From positions 1 to 40,788 of IMG/VR virus record IMGVR_UViG_3300047359_000709: a DNA stretch of 40,788 bases; one strand, given 5' to 3'. This document shows positions 17,770-25,766 of this stretch, one piece after another. The DNA is from a virus. Position numbers and translations under genes: made by a program. Position 1 is the first letter of the stretch, and each line of letters begins with the position of its first letter. Under the pieces are notes generated by a model. It was not told where the DNA came from. It did not search any database and saw only the letters and a list, made by a program, of their open reading frames with translations.

Positions 17770-17779
17770 GGAATAGGTT

Positions 17780-18328
17780 ATGGCGAAAGATGCTAAAAAG
17801 AAACCATATTATGTTGACAATAAAAAGTTTTTTGCTGCAATGTGCGACTTTAAAGAGGAGGTTGTCGCTGCAGAAGAATCAGGAAATCCAAGACCAGTGG
17901 TTCCGGATTATATCGCCGAATGTATTATGAAGATAGCGACGCACCTTTCATACAAGCCAAACTTTATCAACTATACTTTCAGGGATGAAATGATTTGTGA
18001 CGGTATTGAAAACAGCTTACAGTATATTGACAACTTCAATCCCGAAAAATCAAATAACCCATTCGCATATTTCACTCAAATAATTTACTATGCGTTTCTT
18101 CGTAGAATACAAAAAGAAAAGAAGCACCTATATGTTAAGATGAAATACTCTGAGCATACTAATGTTCTTGGAGAAACTGCTGATACTCAAGATCACGATA
18201 GTGGTAAGAACTTCAATGATGATGTAAAGTATAGTGAGTGGACAGAAGAATATATGAAAGGGTTTGTCCAAGATTTTGAAGAAAATAAAAGACGAAAAGT
18301 TAAGAAGCGCAGAACTGTTGAGGACTGA
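17780..18328 (+). CDS. 55: Late-transcription sigma factor gp55
   Basis: 182 residues, T4 gp55 being 185. It carries the sigma region 2-like core FRDEMICDGIENSLQYIDNF followed by NPFAYFTQIIYYAFLRRIQKEKK, the segment that binds core RNA polymerase and the late -10 element, and a basic C-terminal tail. Its target TATAAATA occurs nine times exactly upstream of genes in this window. In T4, gp33 and the gp45 clamp co-activate it; gp45 is encoded downstream. AGGAATAGG ribosome site. Confidence 0.95.
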   Translation: MAKDAKKKPYYVDNKKFFAAMCDFKEEVVAAEESGNPRPVVPDYIAECIMKIATHLSYKPNFINYTFRDEMICDGIENSLQYIDNFNPEKSNNPFAYFTQIIYYAFLRRIQKEKKHLYVKMKYSEHTNVLGETADTQDHDSGKNFNDDVKYSEWTEEYMKGFVQDFEENKRRKVKKRRTVED

Positions 18329-18330
18329 TT

Positions 18331-18744
18331 GTGAGAGTTGGATTTACCTGTTCTACATTCGATTTACTTCATGCTGGTCATGTACAAATGTTGCGCGATG
18401 CTAAAGAGCAGTGCGATTATTTAATTTGCGCGCTTCAAGTTGATCCTAGCGTTGACCGCGCAGAGAAAAATGCACCAATACAGACTGTAGTTGAGAGGTA
18501 CACTCAGCTCAAAGCTGTTGGATATGTTGATGAGATTATTCCATATGGAACCGAATCAGACCTTGAGGATATTCTAAATTTGTATCACATCGATGTGCGC
18601 ATATTGGGTGAGGAATATCGCGATAAGGAATTTACTGGCAAAGACATATGTCGAAAGCGAGATATTGAACTGTATTTTAACAAGCGGGATCATAGATTCA
18701 GTTCTAGTGATTTGAGAAAACGAGTTTGCGAGGTTAATTTGTGA
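18331..18744 (+). CDS. Glycerol-3-phosphate cytidylyltransferase-like nucleotidyltransferase
   Basis: 137 residues with the HxGH signature of the cytidylyltransferase family (TFDLLHAGH, H14 to H17), a GEEYRDKEFTG loop and a C-terminal FSSSDLRKR equivalent to the family's ISSTxxR motif. Such enzymes join CTP with a phosphorylated alcohol or sugar (TagD type makes CDP-glycerol). It starts with GTG three bases after gene 55. It may feed a surface or DNA-modification glycosylation path, since glycosyltransferases are encoded nearby; substrate unknown. Confidence 0.85.
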   Translation: MRVGFTCSTFDLLHAGHVQMLRDAKEQCDYLICALQVDPSVDRAEKNAPIQTVVERYTQLKAVGYVDEIIPYGTESDLEDILNLYHIDVRILGEEYRDKEFTGKDICRKRDIELYFNKRDHRFSSSDLRKRVCEVNL

Positions 18745-18754
18745 AAAAAATAAC

Positions 18755-18783
18755 TTGCCTTTTGATAGTATTTAAGTTATAAT
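18755..18783 (+). promoter_or_regulatory. Sigma70-type promoter for genes 47-46
   Basis: TTGCCT at 18755-18760, 17-bp spacer, TATAAT at 18778-18783, with an A-rich tract just upstream of the -35. It opens the recombination nuclease operon. Confidence 0.8.
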
Positions 18784-18809
18784 AAAACTTTTTCAATTCA
18801 ACATTAACA

Positions 18810-18834
18810 ACCGTCACTGAGCGGTATAGGAGGG
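18810..18834 (+). promoter_or_regulatory. Leader hairpin and strong ribosome site of gene 47
   Basis: ACCGT (18810-18814) can pair with GCGGT (18821-18825) around a six-base loop. AGGAGGG follows at 18828-18834, seven bases before the ATG at 18842. The strong site fixes that ATG as the gene 47 start even though its frame soon closes. Confidence 0.5.
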
Positions 18835-18841
18835 TCTGTAG

Positions 18842-19907
18842 ATGAAAGTTGCTTTAATCACAGATACACACTTTCGGTGTTCGCAATGATAGTATTAAAT
18901 TTCTAGATTACTTTGAGAAGTTTTATGGTAAGCATTTCTTCCCTGAAATTGAAAAGCGAGGGGTTGACACCATTATTCACCTTGGAGATATAGTAGATCG
19001 CAGAAAATATATCAACTATGTCACTTTGCGTCGAATGAAAGAAATGTTCTTCGAGCCATGTAAACGACAAAATATCGATCTTCATGTAATTATTGGCAAC
19101 CACGATGTTCCCTATAAAAACACAAATGAAGTCAACTCTATGAATGAGTTGTTTGACGAGTATGGTCATTATGTCAAGTATTATTCTGAACCAACCGATT
19201 TGACTATTGATGGTCACGATATACTTCTCATGCCTTGGATTAACAATGAAAATTATGCCCAAGCCATTAAAGCTATGGAAGATACGCCTGCTCAAGTTAT
19301 GTTTGGTCACCTTGAGATTGCTGGTTGTTTGATGGATCGAGGCAATGTAAATGAGCATGGAATGAAGGTTAGTGATTTCTCGAAGTTTGATCTTGTTTGC
19401 TCTGGTCACTTCCACCATAAATCTACCACTAACAATATCGAATATCTGGGATGCCCATATGAGTTGACTTGGGCTGATTATGGAGACCCAAAGGGGTTTC
19501 ATATCTATGATACTGAAACGAGAGAACTTGAGTTCGTTCGCAATCCATACTCGATGTTCCACAAAATATTCTACAATGAAGCCGACAAGACCATGGATGA
19601 GATTCTTGATGTTGACTTTGATGGATTTGCTGATACATACATAAAAGTGGTAAGGCAAAACTGCGACAATCCATATTGGTTTGATATGTTTATTGATAAG
19701 CTATACAAAGCCAATCCAAATCATATACAGATTGTTGACGACCATATGAACCTAAATCTTGAAGAAGATGATGATATTGTAAATGAGGCAGAGGATACAC
19801 TTACAATACTGAGTAAGTACATCAAAACCTTACCAGATACCGTTTCTAAAAATAAACTTGACAATCTGGTTCGTTCGTTATATAATGAAGCATTGACTAT
19901 AGAGTGA
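18842..19907 (+). CDS. 47: Recombination endonuclease subunit gp47, with a +1 frameshift near its start
   Basis: The Mre11-like gp47 reads across two frames. From ATG the frame gives MKVALITDTHF, then stops at TGA 18887. Dropping one base in the T-run at 18872-18874 continues as GVRNDSIKFLDYF and on to the end: 354 residues, T4 gp47 being 339. Phosphoesterase motifs are DTH, GDIVD, GNHD and GHFHH. gp47 and gp46 form the SbcCD/Rad50-Mre11-like nuclease that resects DNA ends. The shift point UUU CGG could allow tRNA-Phe to slip to UUC; alternatives are an assembly error or a true mutation. Confidence 0.85.
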
Positions 19908-19920
19908 GGATACTCCAATC
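19907..19920 (+). promoter_or_regulatory. Ribosome site implying an AUC start for gene 46
   Basis: AGGA at 19907-19910 is seven bases from ATC at 19918. The gene 46 frame has no ATG, GTG or TTG between the gene 47 stop and the Walker A motif, so the Shine-Dalgarno spacing points to ATC. Confidence 0.55.
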
Positions 19921-21633
19921 GTTAAGTTCACTGAGGTTTCGTGGAAAAACTTCTTATCCACAGGAAATGTTAAAACTGTCATTCAACTTGATCGTTCTCC
20001 AAGCACAGTAATCACTGGAGAAAATGGGGCAGGCAAGTCAACAATACTTGATGCCTTGACTCTTGGGTTGTTTGGTAAACCGTTCCGGAATATCAAAAAG
20101 AATCAGCTTATAAATTCTATCAACAATAAGGGTCTTGAGGTTGAGATAAAGTTCAGCATAGGATCTGTTTCGTATGTTGTTCGTAGAGGTATGAAGCCAC
20201 ACTTCTTCGAAATAATTAAGAACGGAAAGCTGATAGATCAACCAGGATCTGTTCGGGATTACCAACTACAGCTTGAGAATCAGATACTCAAACTGAATTA
20301 CAAATCGTTTACTCAAATTGTAATATTAGGTAATGCTTCGTTTACTCCATTCATGCAGTTGACTACTCGAGATCGAAGGGAAGTGATTGAAGATTTGCTT
20401 GATATTCAAATATTCTCAACCATGAATACATTGCTTCGAGATAGGGTTTCGGATAACAAAAGAACATTGAATGATGTGTCGTACAATATCGACTTAACTG
20501 CAGAAAAGATTGAAGTACAAGAACAATATCTTCTCAAGGTTAAGTCAGATATAGAAAAGCAGATAAATGACTTAAAATCCGATATTCAGACTTATAAGGA
20601 TTCATACGGCTCCGTAGAATCGCTTCACAGCTCGTTAAGTGATGAGGTTGATACACTTATTCAATCCATTTCTACTAAAGATAAGTCTTCAGCCAAGTTT
20701 GATAAAATTAATTCGATCCTACAGAAGCTGAAAGATAAGTCGCAAAAAGCTGAGAAGCGTGCTAAATTTTATGACCAAAATGATAACTGCCCAACCTGCG
20801 AGCAAGTAATTGCGCTCGAGGTGAAAGCAGATAAGATAAAAAAGACTCAAGAAGTTATAGACACAACATCTAAAGCTATTTCTGAATTGAATCAAGAGCA
20901 AAAGTCATTAAACGAAGAATTAGAAAGAATCAAAAATGTACAATTGGCAATACAAAACAATCAAAATAAGTTGCGTGATTGTAATACTCAGATGAACTTT
21001 TATCAAAAATCTATTCGTGATGTTGAACAAAAGATTGAAGATATTGAACTTGAACAGACTGGGGATAATGACTCATCTGAAAAGTTAGTTTCGTTGAGGA
21101 AGGATTTGAGCATATACCAAGATAAGAAAAAAGAATTGGTTGAGCGTAAAGAAATGTATGATATTGCTTCGGCGATGTTAAAAGATGGTGGAATCAAGGC
21201 TAAGATAATCAAACAATATGTTCCTATCATTAACAAGCTGGTCAACAAATATCTTGCTGCGCTTGACTTCTTTGTGAACTTTGAGTTGGATGAGGAATTT
21301 AATGAAGTTATTAAAAGTCGCCATCGTGACGAGTTTTCTTATGCTAGTTTCTCTGAAGGAGAAAAGACTCGAATTGACATCGCCTTACTACTTACATGGC
21401 GAGCCGTTGCCAAACTCAAAAACTCAACAAACACTAATCTTTTGATATTGGATGAGGTGTTTGATAATTCATTGGATGTTACTGGCACTGATGAACTGAC
21501 CAAATTGCTTAATGACATGACAGGAACTAATGTATTCATTATTACTCATACAAAGGGTGATGTTTTGATGGATAAGTTCCGAAGTCAAATACGATTCGAG
21601 AAAGTGAAATCATTTAGTAGGATAGCGACATGA
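19918..21633 (+). CDS. 46: Recombination endonuclease subunit gp46 (Rad50/SbcC-like ATPase)
   Basis: 571 residues from ATC, T4 gp46 being 560. It begins IVKFTEVSWKNFLSTGN, the family N-terminus, then Walker A GENGAGKST (K40), long coiled coils around the zinc hook CPTC (C291, C294), the signature FSEGEKTR and Walker B LLILDEVFD (D512-E513). The first standard start codon would be TTG at 20056, which would delete Walker A, so the real start is upstream. ATC may be a rare start codon or a changed ATG. Works with gp47 in recombination-dependent replication. Confidence 0.9.
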   Translation: MVKFTEVSWKNFLSTGNVKTVIQLDRSPSTVITGENGAGKSTILDALTLGLFGKPFRNIKKNQLINSINNKGLEVEIKFSIGSVSYVVRRGMKPHFFEIIKNGKLIDQPGSVRDYQLQLENQILKLNYKSFTQIVILGNASFTPFMQLTTRDRREVIEDLLDIQIFSTMNTLLRDRVSDNKRTLNDVSYNIDLTAEKIEVQEQYLLKVKSDIEKQINDLKSDIQTYKDSYGSVESLHSSLSDEVDTLIQSISTKDKSSAKFDKINSILQKLKDKSQKAEKRAKFYDQNDNCPTCEQVIALEVKADKIKKTQEVIDTTSKAISELNQEQKSLNEELERIKNVQLAIQNNQNKLRDCNTQMNFYQKSIRDVEQKIEDIELEQTGDNDSSEKLVSLRKDLSIYQDKKKELVERKEMYDIASAMLKDGGIKAKIIKQYVPIINKLVNKYLAALDFFVNFELDEEFNEVIKSRHRDEFSYASFSEGEKTRIDIALLLTWRAVAKLKNSTNTNLLILDEVFDNSLDVTGTDELTKLLNDMTGTNVFIITHTKGDVLMDKFRSQIRFEKVKSFSRIAT

Positions 21634-22157
21634 TATACAAATTAGTAGATAAATATGATCCGATACTGAGTCAACCTGCTGAGAAATTTGATTTTGATAA
21701 TCCTCAGTGCGACCCAGTTGAGTTATTTGAGAATTTAAAAGAAACTATGATCGCGAATCGTGGGGTTGGATTGGCTGCTCCTCAAGTTGGGATTCCACTA
21801 GCAGTGTTTGTTGTTGGTCATCCAGATGACCCTGACAATGTATTTCCTGTATTCAACCCGAAGATTGTAGATAATAGCGGAGAGGTTTATGAGGAAGAGG
21901 GGTGCTTATCTTTTCCTGGATTGTTCATTAAAGTGAAACGGCCAGCTTCTATTCGGGCGAGATATACTACTCATAACGGTGTGACTGATACTATCAAATT
22001 TGGTGGGTTTACTGCTCGAGCTTTCTTACACGAATATGATCATATTATTGGTCGAACCTTTTTAACCAGAGCAAGTTCTTTTGCTGTCGAGCGAGCCAAG
22101 AAGCAGAAGAAAAAGCTAGACAAACTGAGGCAAAATAATTCTAAAAAAATAGTTTGA
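21630..22157 (+). CDS. def: Peptide deformylase
   Basis: 175 residues with the three deformylase motifs: GVGLAAPQ (45-52), EGCLS (90-94, metal-binding Cys92) and HEYDH (134-138, His ligands and catalytic Glu135). It removes the formyl group from nascent protein N-termini. Phage deformylases are common in marine T4-like phages and are thought to favour phage (or photosystem) protein maturation. ATGA overlap with gene 46. The Lys-rich C-terminal helix (KKQKKKLDKLRQNN) is an extension beyond the core fold. Confidence 0.95.
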   Translation: MIYKLVDKYDPILSQPAEKFDFDNPQCDPVELFENLKETMIANRGVGLAAPQVGIPLAVFVVGHPDDPDNVFPVFNPKIVDNSGEVYEEEGCLSFPGLFIKVKRPASIRARYTTHNGVTDTIKFGGFTARAFLHEYDHIIGRTFLTRASSFAVERAKKQKKKLDKLRQNNSKKIV

Positions 22158-22182
22158 CAATAAGTTTATTATGAGTTATAAT
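22154..22182 (+). promoter_or_regulatory. Sigma70 consensus promoter for the DNA-modification operon
   Basis: Perfect TTGACA (22154-22159) and TATAAT (22177-22182) with a 17-bp spacer, preceded by a run of seven A. It starts inside the last codons of the deformylase gene and faces the kinase/TET operon. Confidence 0.92.
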
Positions 22183-22188
22183 CAAAAG

Positions 22189-22320
22189 ATGTTACAGGTA
22201 TTAATGTTGGCTTGTTTATCTGGGTTGGTTGAAAACGATAACAACCTTTGGGGCATTCTTTGGTCTCTTCGTAGAACTGAAGAATTTTGGCAAGAAAGTT
22301 GTTTGGTGGAGTTGAAATGA
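22189..22320 (+). CDS. Small ORF of 43 residues leading the modification operon
   Basis: MLQVLMLACLSGLVENDNNLWG then a Trp/Arg/Glu-rich end (WSLRRTEEFWQESCLVELK). Its TGA overlaps the ATG of the kinase gene (ATGA), suggesting coupling. The ATG at 22189 lies at the expected transcript start, so the in-frame ATG at 22204, preceded by CAGG, may be the true one (38 residues). It could be a leader peptide or a small protein; no family recognised. Confidence 0.45.
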   Translation: MLQVLMLACLSGLVENDNNLWGILWSLRRTEEFWQESCLVELK

Positions 22321-22760
22321 AAATATTGGTTATGGGTCTTCCAGGTTCGGGTAAAACATACTTGTCTGAGAGAATTTCAAAATATTTAGATTGCGCTTGG
22401 TATAATGCCGATTCTGTTAGAGAGATGGCTAAAGACTGGGATTTCAGTAAAGAGGGCAGAATTCGTCAATCAAAGCGTATGCGCACCTTTGCTGATTTTG
22501 AAAGCGATAATGGTAGAACTGTTATTTGTGATTTTGTTTGCCCAACTGAACAAACCAGAGAAGAATTTAATGCGGATGTGGTTGTTTGGATGAACACTAT
22601 TAGAAAAGGTAGGTTCCAGAATACCAATATGATATTTGTTCCACCGCAAGGAGCATTTGTCGATTTTACAGTTGCAGAGCATTTGAGTGATGTTAGTATT
22701 TGGCGACTGGCTGATAGTATAATTGAGAAGGGAAGTATAATTGATAGGGGTAGTAAATGA
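22317..22760 (+). CDS. APS-kinase-like P-loop kinase
   Basis: 147 residues with Walker A GLPGSGKT at 8-15, then an adenylylsulfate-kinase-like pattern: YNADSVREMAKDWDFSKEGR, a run QSKRM, and CDFVCPTEQTREEF. Classical members phosphorylate APS. Next to a TET/JBP oxygenase, a P-loop kinase may instead phosphorylate hydroxymethyl bases in DNA, as 5-hydroxymethyluridine DNA kinases do (inference). The ATG at 22317 is chosen for its ATGA overlap with the small upstream ORF; the ten-codon upstream extension has no clear ribosome site. Confidence 0.8.
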   Translation: MKILVMGLPGSGKTYLSERISKYLDCAWYNADSVREMAKDWDFSKEGRIRQSKRMRTFADFESDNGRTVICDFVCPTEQTREEFNADVVVWMNTIRKGRFQNTNMIFVPPQGAFVDFTVAEHLSDVSIWRLADSIIEKGSIIDRGSK

Positions 22761-24115
22761 TGGTTGAGGTTATTACAGCAAAAGAATGGTTGAATTGCGA
22801 AAATCGCCTTGGTGAATACATGGAAGATTCTGACTATGACTTGTTGGTCGAGGGGGATACTGACTTTTATGCTCCACCAAAGTTCGGTGAGGAAAATGGG
22901 GAAGAAAACATAATCTTCAAGTATAGAAGAAATGTATTCACTTCTGATGAGCAAAAAGGCGCTTATGATGGGTTGCTTGAAGCAGCGCAACCAACTCAGA
23001 ATCGTGGGTTGGCAGCAGGGGCAACTCGTGGTAAGCAAGGAGGCACTTCTGATGAATCTAAAGGCGGTCGAGATTGGGTTACGGACTGTCATTTAGAAGT
23101 TCTTGATTATTTCATGAATCAGCGCCAATCTCTTTTTGACGATGGGGGCGTAGATGCTATCCTAGCCAAATATGAAGGTAAAGAAAGTGAAGACACTCGT
23201 GGTATGGTTTGGTTGAGAACTAAAGTCACAGATGCTGGATACAACTATTCAACATTTTTCCCAGCTAAAGTTGAAGAGTGGAAGGCAATGTCTTCAGCTG
23301 ATGCTGCTAAGGATGCTACTCTCATTCGTAAGACATTTATTTCAGATACGACCTATGCTAACGCAGTTAATTCTGGCATCGCAGGTTTCTTTGATCGCTA
23401 TCCTAGAATCCCATTCGGTCGAGCAACTTCATATACTGAACATCATCGTGAGCGTTATGAAAAATGCTATCCTTTCATGCGCAAACTTTCTAAGAAGTTT
23501 GAAGAGCTTCTTCCTCGGCGTTATGGTGTACAAAAATCATGCGCTGACAAGATTGACTCACGATTCCGAGTTGCTGGTGAAGATACACCGTTTACCACGA
23601 TTACTGTAAACAAGAACTTCCGAACTGCTGCTCACCGTGATGCGGGCGATTTACATGAAGGTTTCTCAAACTTGACTGTGGTTGCTAACGGTGACCAACA
23701 GTGGTCTGGAGGTTATCTAGTTCTGCCTGAGTTTAGGGTTGCGATTAATATTCGTCCAGGTGACTTGCTACTGATCAATAACCACGCTGGCATTCATGGC
23801 AACACCGAACTACTACCACCAGAAGGCAAAACACTAGCAGATATGGAGCGCATCTCTCTTGTTTGCTATTTCAGAGAAAATATGCTAAAATTAGGTAGTT
23901 GGGAATATGAATCGATTCGTAGGAAGTTTGTTGACGATCGTAGAACTAATAAAGAACATCAACTATGGAAACCTTTGTGGAATGGCGTCAGTCCTAGTAT
24001 GTGGGATTCTGACGAGTGGTATGTTTATCTCGAAGAAAAGGGTGGGCGTGATATGTTAGTACAATATCACCCTGAGGCTGTTGAAGAAAAGTCATCGTTG
24101 GAGGGTTTCTTTTGA
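22757..24115 (+). CDS. TET/JBP-family DNA base dioxygenase
   Basis: 452 residues. The C-terminal half (about 215-390) carries the TET/JBP 2OG-Fe(II) fold: ITVNKNFRTAAHRDAGD with Fe ligands H293 and D295, GFSNLTVVANGD, GGYLVLPEFRVAINIRPGD, a distal His at 343 or 347 (NNHAGIHGN), then RISLVCYFRENM with the likely 2-oxoglutarate Arg. The family oxidises the methyl of thymine (JBP) or 5-methylcytosine (TET) in DNA. The first ~210 residues are unrecognised. Tandem ATGATG start overlaps the kinase stop. The neighbours suggest that the hydroxylated base is further modified. Confidence 0.88.
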   Translation: MMVEVITAKEWLNCENRLGEYMEDSDYDLLVEGDTDFYAPPKFGEENGEENIIFKYRRNVFTSDEQKGAYDGLLEAAQPTQNRGLAAGATRGKQGGTSDESKGGRDWVTDCHLEVLDYFMNQRQSLFDDGGVDAILAKYEGKESEDTRGMVWLRTKVTDAGYNYSTFFPAKVEEWKAMSSADAAKDATLIRKTFISDTTYANAVNSGIAGFFDRYPRIPFGRATSYTEHHRERYEKCYPFMRKLSKKFEELLPRRYGVQKSCADKIDSRFRVAGEDTPFTTITVNKNFRTAAHRDAGDLHEGFSNLTVVANGDQQWSGGYLVLPEFRVAINIRPGDLLLINNHAGIHGNTELLPPEGKTLADMERISLVCYFRENMLKLGSWEYESIRRKFVDDRRTNKEHQLWKPLWNGVSPSMWDSDEWYVYLEEKGGRDMLVQYHPEAVEEKSSLEGFF

Positions 24116-24864
24116 TAGTGGTAACTGGTTCGGCAGGGTACATTGGCTCTGCTTTAATGAGAAAGATGTCAGCTCTTGGTTATGATGTTGATACATGGGA
24201 TATTCGTCAGCCGATGGAGACTCCCATGGAAAATGTCAAGTGCGTTGTTCACTTGGCAGCATTGGTCAGAGTAGGGGAAAGCGTAAAACAGCCCTTAGAT
24301 TATTATGATACAAATGTGAATGGCACTATGAATGTCATCCGTGCGTTTCCTAATGCTAAGATGGTGTTCGCATCCACGGGTGCAGCGTTTTCCCCAGACT
24401 CTCCTTATGGTCACTCTAAAGTGCTGGCTGAACAAATAGTCAAAGATTGTTGTGAGGAATATACTATATTTCGTTTCTATAATGTTGGCGGTGGTTCGCC
24501 AACCAACCCAGAAGGGTTGCCGAGCAATATTCAAAAGGCAAAGAAAACTGGAACTTTCACAATTTATGGTGGCGATTATGAAACCAAAGACGGAACTTGT
24601 GTTCGGGATTATATTCATGTTGATGATATTACTGATGCGCTTGTCCGTGCGGTCAAAGAACCAGCAGCCATGACTGATTATGAGCCATTGGGTTCGGGTC
24701 AATCATACACTGTCAAAGAATATATCAAAGCGCATCAGTCTAAATATGGTAAATCTTTTGATGTAGAAATTGGCGAAAGGCGAGATGGCGACCTGCCGAT
24801 ATCTGAAGTTCCGTTTGTATCAAAGTTTATGACACCAACCAAAACACTTGAAGAGATTGTATAA
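24112..24864 (+). CDS. NAD-dependent sugar-nucleotide epimerase (GalE-like)
   Basis: 250 residues, an extended short-chain dehydrogenase: TGSAGYIGS nucleotide-binding loop at 5-13, HLAALVRV, FASTGA, active-site YGHSK and RFYNVGG, with RDYIHVDD downstream as in UDP-glucose 4-epimerases. It is shorter than GalE (about 338). The start is TTG, overlapping the TET stop, with GGAGGG upstream. It probably supplies a UDP-sugar to the following glycosyltransferase. Sugar specificity cannot be read. Confidence 0.87.
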   Translation: MIVVTGSAGYIGSALMRKMSALGYDVDTWDIRQPMETPMENVKCVVHLAALVRVGESVKQPLDYYDTNVNGTMNVIRAFPNAKMVFASTGAAFSPDSPYGHSKVLAEQIVKDCCEEYTIFRFYNVGGGSPTNPEGLPSNIQKAKKTGTFTIYGGDYETKDGTCVRDYIHVDDITDALVRAVKEPAAMTDYEPLGSGQSYTVKEYIKAHQSKYGKSFDVEIGERRDGDLPISEVPFVSKFMTPTKTLEEIV

Positions 24865-25670
24865 TGAAGATTAATATTGCGATTCCGTCTTATAAAAGAT
24901 CAGAAACTCTGCGTGATAAAACTGCTGCTTTGTTAGCATCATATAATGTTCCTGCTGAATATGTCACTGTATTCGTTGCTGACGAAGAAGAAAAGGTTAA
25001 ATATCAACAAGCGCTTAAAGATTCGCCATATGTCGGTAATATTGTTGTTGGCGTAGTTGGCATGGGCGCTATCCGAAACTTTATCCGAGATCACTATGAT
25101 GAAGGTGAGTTTATTGTCAACCTAGACGATGATTTGACTTCATTCAAAACTAAGGATCCTGAAAATGAAAAGAAGTTCGGTGAAGTTGTAGATCCTATCA
25201 AAGAAATATTTGAGCCAATGTATCATGCCATGATTGAGAATAATAACACATTATGTGGTGTTTATGCTGCCTCAAATCCATTCTTCATGAGTTATAAAAC
25301 CAAGGTTGGCTTGTATTATTGTATTGGCTCTTGTTGGGGTAGTATAAATTCTCATGACCCAGATTTATATGTGCAGCTTGACGATAAGGAAGACTTTGAG
25401 CGTACACTACAACATTATGTGAAAGATGGTTCAGTATGTCGTCTTGATAATATCACTGTTATCTCTAAATATTATACTGAAGACGGTGGGATGCAGGTTG
25501 AGCGAACTGTTGAGCGCATTGATTTGTCAGCTGATGCTTTGGTCGAACGCTATCCCGACCTATGTACCAAATATGTTAGAGAAACCACTGGCCATGCTGA
25601 GTTGCGACTAAAAGACAGGTCGGGCGGTAAGTATGATAAGTCAGGAAATTCATTAGAATCATTTTTTTAG
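24864..25670 (+). CDS. Glycosyltransferase, probably TET-associated type (TAGT-like)
   Basis: 268 residues. GT-A-like start INIAIPSYKRSETLRDKT, a GAIRNFIRDH segment and a metal-binding NLDDD near residue 88, then an acceptor region ending RYPDLCTKYVRETTGHAELRLK. The IPSYKR/RN/DDD arrangement resembles the glycosyltransferases predicted next to phage TET/JBP genes, which attach sugars to hydroxymethylated bases. TAATG overlap with the epimerase. The alternative is a protein or lipid glycosyltransferase; the operon context favours DNA. Confidence 0.75.
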   Translation: MKINIAIPSYKRSETLRDKTAALLASYNVPAEYVTVFVADEEEKVKYQQALKDSPYVGNIVVGVVGMGAIRNFIRDHYDEGEFIVNLDDDLTSFKTKDPENEKKFGEVVDPIKEIFEPMYHAMIENNNTLCGVYAASNPFFMSYKTKVGLYYCIGSCWGSINSHDPDLYVQLDDKEDFERTLQHYVKDGSVCRLDNITVISKYYTEDGGMQVERTVERIDLSADALVERYPDLCTKYVRETTGHAELRLKDRSGGKYDKSGNSLESFF

Positions 25671-25699
25671 AATTTTGTAATAAAGCAGTAATGTTTTGT

Positions 25700-25707
25700 T
25701 ATAAATA
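25700..25707 (+). promoter_or_regulatory. T4-type late promoter for the Hsp20 gene
   Basis: Exact TATAAATA about 60 bp before the Hsp20 ATG. It suggests this chaperone is made late, during virion assembly. Confidence 0.85.
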
Positions 25708-25766
25708 AGTGCGGATGTCCGAGAGGAGTCCTACAATTACCTTGCTAAACAAACTAGGAGGTCAAA

